13,075 nucleotides of DNA, taken from NCBI GenBank assembly GCA_030045295.1, contig JASIGD010000228.1, positions 1 through 13,075 on the forward strand, in the 5' to 3' direction. Below, one piece after another: positions 6,824 through 12,402 of this stretch. The first letter of the stretch is position 1. The number at the start of each line of letters is the position of its first letter. The position numbers and the translations under genes are program-made. This DNA is from Streptosporangiaceae bacterium (lineage in GTDB: Bacteria; Actinomycetota; Actinomycetes; Streptosporangiales; Streptosporangiaceae). The notes beneath the pieces are model-generated. The model was not told where the DNA came from. It did no database searches and saw only the letters and a program-made list of their open reading frames with translations.

Positions 6824-8098
6824 GTGCCTATCGACTTTGCGCTGAGCGACGGCCAGCGGGACTTGCAGAAGAACGCGAGAGAGTTCGCCGACCGGGTACT
6901 CGAGCCCGTCGCGGACAGGATCGACCGGTCAGCCGACGGCTGGGAGTCGTTCCTGGCGGGCCGCGAGGCCTACCGGCAGATGGCCAAGGCCGGATTCACC
7001 CGGTCGTACATCCCCGTCGCCTACGGCGGGGCCGGCTTGCCCATGGTCGATATCGCGATCGCCGCCGAGGAGCTCTGCCGCGTCGACGTTAACGTGCCGA
7101 CGACCATGCTGGCGTGCGGGCTGGCCCTGCACCCGGTGATCCACTACGGGAGGCCCGAACAGAAGGAGGACCTGCTGCGGCCCTTCGCCGACGACAACGA
7201 GGGCGAGCTGCTCGCCGCCTGCGCCTTCACCGACATCGGCGGCGGCGCCAACTTCGACTCGCCCGACCCGTCCGGCGGATTGCAGACCATAGCAACCCGT
7301 GATGGTGACCAGTGGGTAATCACCGGCGAGAAGCACTTCACCGTCAACGGGACCGGGTGGGACAAGACAGGCTGCCATCTCTACACCGTCATCTGCCGAA
7401 CCGATCCGGCAGCAGGCGCCGATGAGGCACTGGCCGTAATCGCCGTGCCGGGACACAGCGCTGGCATCAGCGTGGTGGACGTGTACGACAAGGTCGGCCA
7501 CCGCGGCGTGGTCACCCCTCGCATGCGTTTCGACCAAGTCCGCGTGCCCGCCGGCAACCTCATCGGCCAGCCCGGACGACAAGCCAGGCGGATCGTCGCC
7601 GAGGCCTTCAGCTGGACGGCTGCGCTGATCGGGGCGGCGTGCGTGGGAACCATGCGGGCCGCTTTCGACTACGCCCTGGACTTCACCCGGAACGAGAAGA
7701 GACTCGGCACGGTACCTGTCATCGAGCACCAGAGCGTCGGATTCATGCTGGCCGACATCAAGATGCGCATCGAGGCCTGCCGCTACCTCACCTGGAAGGC
7801 CTGCCACGATCTCGACCAAACCGGGGGGCGTGCGCAGGAACTAGCGATCATGACGAAGGTTTACTGCTCCGAGGCCGCCGTCAGCGCCGTCTACGACTGC
7901 ATGCGGGTCGTCGGCACCGCCAGCTACACCAAAGACCTGGCACCGCTGGAGCACATCATGCGCGACGCCATGGCGTTCCCGCTTTACGACTGGAGCAACC
8001 AGGGCGTACGCCGACGCCAGCTGCACCAGATGTTCCGCCAGCCCGGCTACCATTCGATGCTGGCTGCTCGCGGGGAGGTTCCCCCCTGGGAGGAATGA
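6824..8098 (+). CDS. acyl-CoA dehydrogenase-family flavoprotein
   Basis: This 424-residue enzyme has the acyl-CoA dehydrogenase fold. The N-terminal helical domain contains EFADRVLEPVADRID, FTRSYIPVAYGGAGL and IAAEELCRVD. The middle domain has AFTDIGGGANFDS (in the place of TEPGAGSD) and WVITGEKHFTVNG. The C-terminal helical domain has ARRIVAEAFSW, TRNEKRLGTVPVIEHQSV and a tail with NQGVRRRQLHQMF. At the position of the catalytic Glu of medium-chain enzymes (the YEGT motif) this protein reads LYDWSN, so the base would be Asp389, as in nitroalkane oxidase. The start is put at GTG 6824 because GGAGGAG (6811-6817) is then 6 bases upstream; the ATG at 6818 would touch it. No electron-transfer flavoprotein or CoA ligase gene is next to it, so the substrate is open. 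Confidence 0.88.
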   Translation: MPIDFALSDGQRDLQKNAREFADRVLEPVADRIDRSADGWESFLAGREAYRQMAKAGFTRSYIPVAYGGAGLPMVDIAIAAEELCRVDVNVPTTMLACGLALHPVIHYGRPEQKEDLLRPFADDNEGELLAACAFTDIGGGANFDSPDPSGGLQTIATRDGDQWVITGEKHFTVNGTGWDKTGCHLYTVICRTDPAAGADEALAVIAVPGHSAGISVVDVYDKVGHRGVVTPRMRFDQVRVPAGNLIGQPGRQARRIVAEAFSWTAALIGAACVGTMRAAFDYALDFTRNEKRLGTVPVIEHQSVGFMLADIKMRIEACRYLTWKACHDLDQTGGRAQELAIMTKVYCSEAAVSAVYDCMRVVGTASYTKDLAPLEHIMRDAMAFPLYDWSNQGVRRRQLHQMFRQPGYHSMLAARGEVPPWEE

Positions 8099-8186
8099 CC
8101 CTCCGCGCCTTCCTGATCCTGGTGCGTGAGCGTGCGCTGCCCCGCGACGACGCGCGCCCCGCTATCAGCCATGACAGACGGTAACG

Positions 8187-8208
8187 AACAACCTGTGATC
8201 AGCTTGTT
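8187..8208. promoter_or_regulatory. imperfect dyad upstream of the aldo/keto reductase gene
   Basis: AACAA-n-CTG, four bases, then CAG-n-TTGTT form a 22-bp dyad with 8 of 11 pairs matching. It lies about 73 bases before the reductase start, in the 182-base gap after the acyl-CoA dehydrogenase gene, and overlaps a weak -35-like TTGCAA (8207-8212). It looks like an operator for a dimeric regulator, but no regulator gene is adjacent. Confidence 0.35.
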
Positions 8209-8280
8209 GCAATCCGCACCTGCCGACTAGGCCTTCTCAAGCGGGCCGGCCCGACGATCTTCCGGGATAGCGTTGGAGAC

Positions 8281-9213
8281 ATGGCGATCATGACGCGGAC
8301 CCTCGGGGCTACCGGCGCAGAGGTGACCATTCTCGGCTACGGCGCGATGGAGCTGAGAGGCCGGCCGCGCGGGCCGGAGATCGCTGACCGAGACGCGGGC
8401 CGCCTGCTCAACGCGGTCCTGGACGGCGGCATCAACCTGATCGATACCTCGCCGGACTACGGCCGCAGCGAGGAGCTGATCGGCACCTGCCTCGGCCACC
8501 GCCGGGACGAGTTCTTCCTCGCCTCCAAGTGCGGGTGCCCGATCGGGGTCCAGGCCGGCGCGCTTCCGCCCTACCCGCATGACTACAGCCCCGGCAACGT
8601 CCGCGCCGACGTCGAACAGTCGCTGCAGCGGCTGCGCACCGACCACCTGGACCTGGTCCAGGTGCACATGTCACCGGCCAAGGCGACGCTCGAGGAGAAC
8701 CGCACGGTCCAGACGCTCAACGACCTCCGCGCCGAAGGCAAAGTCCGCTTCATCGGCATGTCGGGTATCCTGCCGAATCTGCCCGATCACATCGCGATGG
8801 GCGTCTTCGACGTCTTCCAGATCCCGTACTCGGCGGTCCAGCGCGATCACGAGGAACTCATCGCCGGGGCCGCCGGCGCGGGCGCGGGCACGTTGATCCG
8901 GGGCGGCGCGGCGCGCGGCGCCCCGGCGGGGGACAAGAACTGGCAGATCGGGCCGCTGAGCCAGGACCCTGGTGTCGGCCAGCGGAACTGGCAGACCGCC
9001 GGCCTGGCCGGCCTGCTCAGCGAGGCGAGCATGAGCGACATGGAGTTCGTCTTGCGCTTCACGCTCAGCCACCCCGCCCTGTCGACCGCCATCGTCGGCA
9101 CGTCGAATCCGGTCCACCTGGCCAGCAACATCGCCGTCGCGGAAAAAGGCCCGCTCCCTGCCGACCTGTATGAACAGGCCAAGAAGCGCCTCCCGGTCCC
9201 GGACGCCCGCTAG
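8281..9213 (+). CDS. aldo/keto reductase
   Basis: This 310-residue protein is an NAD(P)H-dependent carbonyl reductase of the aldo/keto reductase superfamily (TIM barrel). The catalytic tetrad is visible: Asp55 and Tyr60 in NLIDTSPDYGRSEE, Lys83 in FFLASKCG and His129 in DLVQVHMS. Further family blocks are RTLGATGAEVTILGYGAME at the start, SLQRLRTDHLDL, LRAEGKVRFIGMSG, the loop LIRGGAARG, and AIVGTSNPVHLASNIA near the end, which forms part of the cofactor-binding site. An Ala/Gly-rich loop around 195-215 is longer than average. GGAG precedes the ATG at 8281 by only 2 bases, so the ATG at 8290 is an alternative start. It is separated from the upstream flavoprotein gene by 182 bases and probably has its own promoter. 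The substrate cannot be told from sequence. Confidence 0.92.
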   Translation: MAIMTRTLGATGAEVTILGYGAMELRGRPRGPEIADRDAGRLLNAVLDGGINLIDTSPDYGRSEELIGTCLGHRRDEFFLASKCGCPIGVQAGALPPYPHDYSPGNVRADVEQSLQRLRTDHLDLVQVHMSPAKATLEENRTVQTLNDLRAEGKVRFIGMSGILPNLPDHIAMGVFDVFQIPYSAVQRDHEELIAGAAGAGAGTLIRGGAARGAPAGDKNWQIGPLSQDPGVGQRNWQTAGLAGLLSEASMSDMEFVLRFTLSHPALSTAIVGTSNPVHLASNIAVAEKGPLPADLYEQAKKRLPVPDAR

Positions 9214-9244
9214 TCCTGAGCGCCTGGCCTGCTGGTGGTGAACC

Positions 9245-9304
9245 GCGGCCGGCCCGGGGACGCTGGTTCGGCGGCCGCTTGCGGACCATTGGCAGGCCGG
9301 CCGC
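9245..9304. other. 10-bp inverted repeat between convergent genes
   Basis: GCGGCCGGCC (9245-9254) and GGCCGGCCGC (9295-9304) are perfect inverted copies with 40 bases between. They fill the 102-base gap between the ends of the aldo/keto reductase (+) and adenylate kinase (-) genes. A shared terminator is possible, but the loop is long and no T-run follows. Confidence 0.3.
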
Positions 9305-9315
9305 CGCGAGGCTGG

Positions 9316-9966
9316 TCACCGGTCCTCGGCGGCGTTGTCAGCGGTGGTCTTGCGTGGTACGGCCCGGGTTGTGCCGCCCGCGGGCGGCATCAGCCCGCGG
9401 GCTTGCAGCCAGTCCCGCAGGTCCGCGCGGACGTCTGCCTCGGGCCGGTCGGTGCTCAGCTCGAGCAAGATACCGCGGCCGCGGTAGTAGTCGACCAGCG
9501 GGGCGGTTTCCCGGGCGAAGACGGCGAGCCGGTGCCGGATCACGCTGAGCGTGTCATCGGCCCGGCCGTCGCGACGCGCCCGGTCCAGTAGCCGGCTGAC
9601 CAGCTCGTCCTCCGGCGCGGTCAGGTAGATCACCGCCTCGCTGGCCAGGGCGAGCTCGACGCCGAGTTCGGCCGCGCGCAGCGCCTGCGGCATCGTGCGC
9701 GGGAACCCGTCCAGCACGTAACCGCCGGTGTCGCGGGCCGCCGCGACCACGGCGGGCACCAAGATGGCGAAGATCAGCTCGTCCGGGACCAGGTCGCCGC
9801 GCGCGGTGTACGCGGCGACCTGCCGTCCCAGCCCGGATCCGCGCGCGACCTCCGCCCGCAGCAGGTCACCCGAGGAGATGTGCGCGGCCCCCGTCTGCTC
9901 CGTCAGCCACCTGCCGTGCGTGCCCTTCCCCGCACCCGGCGGCGACAGCATGACTACCCGCACCAT
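9316..9966 (-). CDS. adk: adenylate kinase, short-LID type
   Basis: This 216-residue nucleoside monophosphate kinase interconverts ATP plus AMP with two ADP. The P-loop is SPPGAGKGT with Lys14; the family's usual first residue is Gly, here Ser. The AMP site shows ISSGDLLRAEV and TARGDLVPDEL, the conserved GYVLDGFPRTMPQA follows (Asp86 to Arg90), and the LID is the short form, RLLDRARRDGRADDTLSVI, as in mycobacterial enzymes, with ETAPLVDYY after it. A 25-residue Thr/Ala/Arg tail extends past the fold. The start at ATG 9966 gives the usual N-terminus. The same frame is open far upstream and a GTG at 10137 overlaps the stop of the small gene before it, so a longer form cannot be excluded. Housekeeping adk usually lies in the ribosomal-protein cluster beside secY, which is absent here, so this may be a second copy; that is inference. 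Confidence 0.9.
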   Translation of the reverse strand: MVRVVMLSPPGAGKGTHGRWLTEQTGAAHISSGDLLRAEVARGSGLGRQVAAYTARGDLVPDELIFAILVPAVVAAARDTGGYVLDGFPRTMPQALRAAELGVELALASEAVIYLTAPEDELVSRLLDRARRDGRADDTLSVIRHRLAVFARETAPLVDYYRGRGILLELSTDRPEADVRADLRDWLQARGLMPPAGGTTRAVPRKTTADNAAEDR

Positions 9967-10133
9967 GACGACCGCACCACCTTTATCCCGCGCACGCTCT
10001 GCCCGTCCAGTATCGCCTGCCGCAGACCGTGATGCCCGGAGGCCGCGGGCCTCAGCCGCCGTAAGAAGCGCGCTTGCCCGACGGCTCGCGGCCAGCCCGG
10101 TGAGCGGCAGCGACACGACCCAGGCCGCCATCG

Positions 10134-10340
10134 TCACGGCTGCTCCCCCATTCCGCGCAGGCCCGTGCCGGCGAAGCGGACCATCCAGGCGAAGCTCTCG
10201 CCGGGGTCGCTGCTCCGCTGGAACCCGCTGGCGGCCTGCAGCAGCGCGAACCCGCAGATGAGGCAGCGCAGGGTCCTGACCGCGTGGTCCAGGTCGTCCG
10301 GGGCGACCACGCGCACCTCCCAGACGCCGGGGCCGCGCAC
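10134..10340 (-). CDS. small protein of unknown function (68 residues)
   Basis: I do not recognise this protein. Support for its being real is codon use: from the GTG at 10340 nearly every codon ends in G or C, in contrast to the other frames of the same stretch. The protein has an Asp-rich start (VVAPDDLDHAV), a hydrophobic helix with two Cys (LRCLICGFALL) and a Phe/Gly-rich tail ending GLRGMGEQP. It is too short and too charged to be an obvious membrane protein. There is no strong ribosome site before the GTG. Its TGA overlaps a GTG (10137) that is in frame with the adenylate kinase gene 170 bases on, so it may be co-transcribed with that gene. Confidence 0.55.
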   Translation of the reverse strand: MRGPGVWEVRVVAPDDLDHAVRTLRCLICGFALLQAASGFQRSSDPGESFAWMVRFAGTGLRGMGEQP

Positions 10341-10391
10341 GCGCAGTGATGCCGTGCCCCGTTTCGACCGGATTGCGCCAGATGCCGGAGA

Positions 10392-10422
10392 AGAGCCCGC
10401 CAGCGCAGGGCTGGCGGGCTCT
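10392..10422 (-). terminator. strong stem-loop after the exported-protein gene
   Basis: AGAGCCCGCCAGC (10392-10404) and GCTGGCGGGCTCT (10410-10422) form a perfect 13-bp stem with a 5-base loop. It begins 10 bases past the stop of the minus-strand exported-protein gene. On the minus strand the run after the stem is TCTCC rather than a long T tract, as is common for actinomycete terminators. It would also insulate the downstream adenylate kinase cluster. Confidence 0.75.
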
Positions 10423-10432
10423 CGCGTCGTGC

Positions 10433-10942
10433 TTACCTGACGGCGGGCGCCGTGAGGTACCAGGTGCCGGACCCGCCCTCAGATCCGGTCTCGGACCAGT
10501 TGCCCGAGACGTGACCGAAGTTTCTGATGGTCCCGCTGAAGGTGCGGACACCCTGGTTGCCAGCGTCCACGCCGTAACGCGGGTAGCTGACGCTGAACGT
10601 CACGTGGTTGCCGTTGATCACGCCAGTAATCGGCAGGCTGATCGCAGACGGCTCGTAGGTGTCGCGGAGGGTGCCGGTCAGCAGCTCCACCTTGCCGCCG
10701 TGCTCGCGCACAATCTGCGTCCTGAACTGCACGTGGTAGGTGTACGTGTTGCCATTGAAGGTCAGCACGACCTCGTTCCGGCCGTTGAGCTGCCACTGCT
10801 GGGCAGCCGGCAGCGGCTTGACGGCCGACATGGTGGCAGCGGGCATCGTCGCCGCGCTTGCGGAGGTCGCGGCCAGAGCGACCGCACCGCCCCCGAGCAG
10901 ACCAGCAGCGGATACGCCTGCCACCCACTTGCGGATATTCAT
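10433..10942 (-). CDS. small exported protein, beta-rich, unknown function
   Basis: This 169-residue precursor has a clear Sec signal peptide: MNIRKW with two basic residues, a hydrophobic stretch VAGVSAAGLLGGGAVALAA, and an SASA/A cleavage site after Ala30. The mature part of about 139 residues has no Cys and is rich in alternating strands (EVVLTFNGNTYTYHVQF, GVINGNHVTFSVSY, VRTFSGTI, VSGNWSETG, GSGTWYL), suggesting a small beta-barrel or sandwich. GTI-x-NFGHVSGNW resembles lipocalin-like or extracellular binding domains, but I do not recognise a named family. There is no lipobox, cell-wall anchor or membrane segment, so it should be released. The ATG at 10942 has GGAGGAG 6 bases upstream, with the core held in a hairpin loop (separate entry). 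The gene stands alone, ends at a strong stem-loop and is likely monocistronic. Confidence 0.85.
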   Translation of the reverse strand: MNIRKWVAGVSAAGLLGGGAVALAATSASAATMPAATMSAVKPLPAAQQWQLNGRNEVVLTFNGNTYTYHVQFRTQIVREHGGKVELLTGTLRDTYEPSAISLPITGVINGNHVTFSVSYPRYGVDAGNQGVRTFSGTIRNFGHVSGNWSETGSEGGSGTWYLTAPAVR

Positions 10943-10943
10943 G

Positions 10944-10960
10944 TGATCTCCTCCAGATCA
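10944..10960 (-). promoter_or_regulatory. hairpin presenting the Shine-Dalgarno of the exported-protein gene
   Basis: On the minus-strand message TGATCT and AGATCA form a perfect 6-bp stem whose 5-base loop is exactly GGAGG, the ribosome-binding core. A second small stem just upstream (GGAGGG/CCCTCC, 10967-10983) contains CCCTCC, which could pair with that loop. This arrangement could tune translation; it is a reading of the sequence only. Confidence 0.45.
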
Positions 10961-10982
10961 TCTAGCGGAGGGACAGCCCCTC

Positions 10983-11016
10983 CAGGCGGGCGCCCAACTT
11001 CCTGAGCGCCCGCCTG
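10983..11016. other. 11-bp stem-loop upstream of the exported-protein gene
   Basis: CAGGCGGGCGC (10983-10993) and GCGCCCGCCTG (11006-11016) form a perfect 11-bp stem with a 12-base loop. It lies about 40 bases upstream of the exported-protein start and just before the GH3 remnant. It may be a terminator shielding the gene from upstream minus-strand transcription, or part of its leader. Confidence 0.45.
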
Positions 11017-11032
11017 CAACGGCTGTCAGCTC

Positions 11033-11473
11033 TTGCGCGCGGCGTTGCCGATACCCGGCAATACCGGCTACGCCGCTGTCGTCGGTGACACGGCCACCGG
11101 GCCGGATGACCCCTACCTCGGGTCTTTCCAGTCGGCCATCAACGCGGGCGTGCCGTTCGTCATGGTCGCGCTGGCCACCTACGCGCGGATCGACCCCGGT
11201 CATCTCGCGGCGTTCTCCGCGCGCATCATGCACGGGCTGCTGCGTGCGCAGACGCACTTCGGCGGTGTCACCGTCTCCGATGACCTGGGCGCGGCGCAGG
11301 CGGGGCGACCTGATCACCTCCCAGAGCCTGCCGCGGCCACGGCCATGGACCAGGCGATGCTCGGCCGGGCCGGGGCTGATCCGGGCTTCCGCGCCACGGT
11401 GAACGCCGCCGTCATCCGGATCCTGGCGGCCAAGCAGGGCCTATCACCTCATGCCGTGCCGCTGAGGGGCTGA
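11033..11473 (+). pseudogene. glycoside hydrolase family 3 remnant (truncated, internally deleted)
   Basis: This open frame of 146 codons carries the second half of the catalytic barrel of a bacterial family 3 glycosidase (NagZ-like beta-N-acetylhexosaminidase type). It includes GNTGYAA, DTATGPDDPYLGSFQSAINAGVPFVMVALATYARIDP and the nucleophile segment VTVSDDLGAA, then a C-terminal helix AVIRILAAKQGL. The front half of the barrel, including the KHFPG region, is missing. After SDDLGAAQA the family would continue for about 25 residues before GDLI; here GDLITSQSLP follows almost at once and in a different frame (about 11304-11330), after which the first frame resumes (PAAATAMDQAML). So there is a 5' truncation, an internal deletion and frame changes, and no ribosome site before any start. 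The product could not be an active enzyme. Confidence 0.75.
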
Positions 11474-11855
11474 GTGAGGTCGTAGAAGCCGCACTGGGCG
11501 TCGGAGAACCGTGCCCCCAGGCAGGCGTGCAGCAGCAGGTTGTAACAGCGGGAGACGAGTTCGCGTCCATGTACGCCAGGACCTCAGCCTCGCTCGCCGA
11601 CCACACCGCCCGCAGCGCCCGGCCCCGCCCCGGCTGCTCCAACCGCACCGCCCGCACCTGGTCAACCTCGCCGGCCAGCCGGGCCGCGACCGCCGGCGTG
11701 GCATCGGTGCTGCCGTTGTCCGCGATCGTCACCCGCGCGGTGAACGGAAAGCTATCCCTCAGGTACCCGACCAGGCGCCGGATGCCCGGCGCGAGATCAC
11801 GCTCCTCATTGCGCACTGGGACCACAACGCCCACCTGCAGAACTGTCACGAACAT
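11449..11855 (-). pseudogene. family 2 glycosyltransferase (DPM1-like) remnant
   Basis: From the ATG at 11855 the frame gives an intact N-terminus of a DPM1/GtrA-associated family 2 glycosyltransferase: VGVVVPVRNEERDLAPGIRRL, VTIADNGSTDATP, VRLEQPGRGRALRAVWSASEAEVLAYMDAN. The family next reads D-x-D-L-S and some 35-40 more residues. Here it breaks near 11556, and a shifted frame gives VSRCYNLLLHACLGARFSDAQCGF, which belongs after that missing block; this frame stops at 11449. The metal-binding DxD region and everything beyond DAQCGF (normally 100 or more residues, often with a GtrA domain) are gone. The 3' end overlaps the tail of the GH3 remnant on the opposite strand, marking a deletion junction. 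Without the DxD motif it cannot be a working transferase. Confidence 0.8.
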
Positions 11856-12077
11856 GAGGATCAGCGATGATGTTCGGCGGCGGTTGAAGCGACCTTATGT
11901 GCGCGCTATGAGCAATCCGCATCCTGACCGCTAGCTGCCGGTTTCCTGTATTCTGGCTGACAGCGTGTCGCATCTCTTTGAAGCATATTTTTCGCTAACA
12001 AATTCGATGAACGACGAAGGTCGAGATCATTGATCCGAACGGACGGTGGTGCGTGAATCCGGGACCGGTCTCAGGCT

Positions 12078-12124
12078 GCCGGGCCGCGGAAGTCATCCTG
12101 TACCGGCGATCACCGCGGCCCGGC
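12078..12124. other. stem-loop 1 (perfect 12-bp stem)
   Basis: GCCGGGCCGCGG (12078-12089) pairs without mismatch with CCGCGGCCCGGC (12113-12124), enclosing a 23-base loop. No T-run follows on either side, so it is not an obvious terminator. It stands 16 bases before a second stem-loop of the same size. Confidence 0.6.
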
Positions 12125-12140
12125 CGACCCGACGTTCACA

Positions 12141-12191
12141 CGCGCCCGGAACGCCTGGCTCGCAGCTCGCTGGCCAGCAGTTCCGGGCGCG
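12141..12191. other. stem-loop 2 (perfect 12-bp stem plus inner stem)
   Basis: CGCGCCCGGAAC (12141-12152) pairs perfectly with GTTCCGGGCGCG (12180-12191). Inside, after a 2x2 internal loop, CTGGC (12155-12159) pairs with GCCAG (12173-12177) around a 13-base loop. This layered stem looks more like structured RNA than a chance repeat. No T-run follows. Confidence 0.6.
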
Positions 12192-12366
12192 CTGGTCGGT
12201 TGCGGCTACCGCGCGTTCAGAATTGTCATGTGCATCGCGACGCGTGCCGTGCCGGCTATGCGCCGGGGGCAGGTGGCTGACGCGGGTCGTCGGCAATGCC
12301 CAGAACATCCCCGTTCTGAACGACTTGCTCGCTGGGTGCCAGTGCCGTCAGGATCTGCTGCTGGCC

Positions 12367-12396
12367 TTGGACTAATATCCTGGTTTCCAGTATATT
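12367..12396 (+). promoter_or_regulatory. leaderless promoter of the PadR gene
   Basis: TTGGAC (12367-12372), an 18-base spacer and TATATT (12391-12396) make a good housekeeping-type promoter. The expected start point, about 7 bases past the -10, falls on the A of the PadR ATG (12403). No Shine-Dalgarno stands at a workable distance, so the message is probably leaderless, as is common in actinomycetes. Confidence 0.6.
12374..12396. promoter_or_regulatory. probable PadR operator (inverted repeat across the core promoter)
   Basis: AATATCCTGG (12374-12383) and CCAGTATATT (12387-12396) are inverted copies (9 of 10 pairs) around TTT. The repeat fills the spacer and covers the -10 element, ending 6 bases before the ATG. 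PadR repressors usually bind such AT-flanked dyads in their own promoters, so this is the natural site for autorepression. Confidence 0.6.
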
Positions 12397-12402
12397 GGCG
12401 GG

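Larger units (their letters stand above)
11856..12402. other. 550-base stretch without a convincing gene
   Basis: All open frames here are short, Arg/Pro/Ala-rich and without recognisable motifs or good ribosome sites. The stretch contains an AT-rich patch at about 11975-12012 (unusual for this DNA), two perfect 12-bp stem-loops (12078-12124 and 12141-12191), smaller hairpins (12252-12266, 12301-12318) and the PadR promoter at its right end. It may encode a structured RNA or be the scar of a lost element. Confidence 0.5.

Noticed and set aside
9967..10551. Extended N-terminus of the adenylate kinase frame up to 10551
   Set aside because: Beyond 10137 it overlaps the better-supported 68-residue frame and the terminator, and its translation is Arg/Pro/Gly-rich without motifs. 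Only the GTG at 10137 is kept as a possible alternative.
11975..12012. AT-rich patch as an insertion-sequence end or attachment site
   Set aside because: No terminal inverted repeats, target duplications, tRNA fragment or integrase were seen nearby. It is recorded only as an unusual composition patch.
12046..12375. Short plus-strand open frames between the glycosyltransferase remnant and PadR
   Set aside because: Mixed third-position composition, no ribosome sites and no recognisable motifs. The DNA is better explained by inverted repeats.
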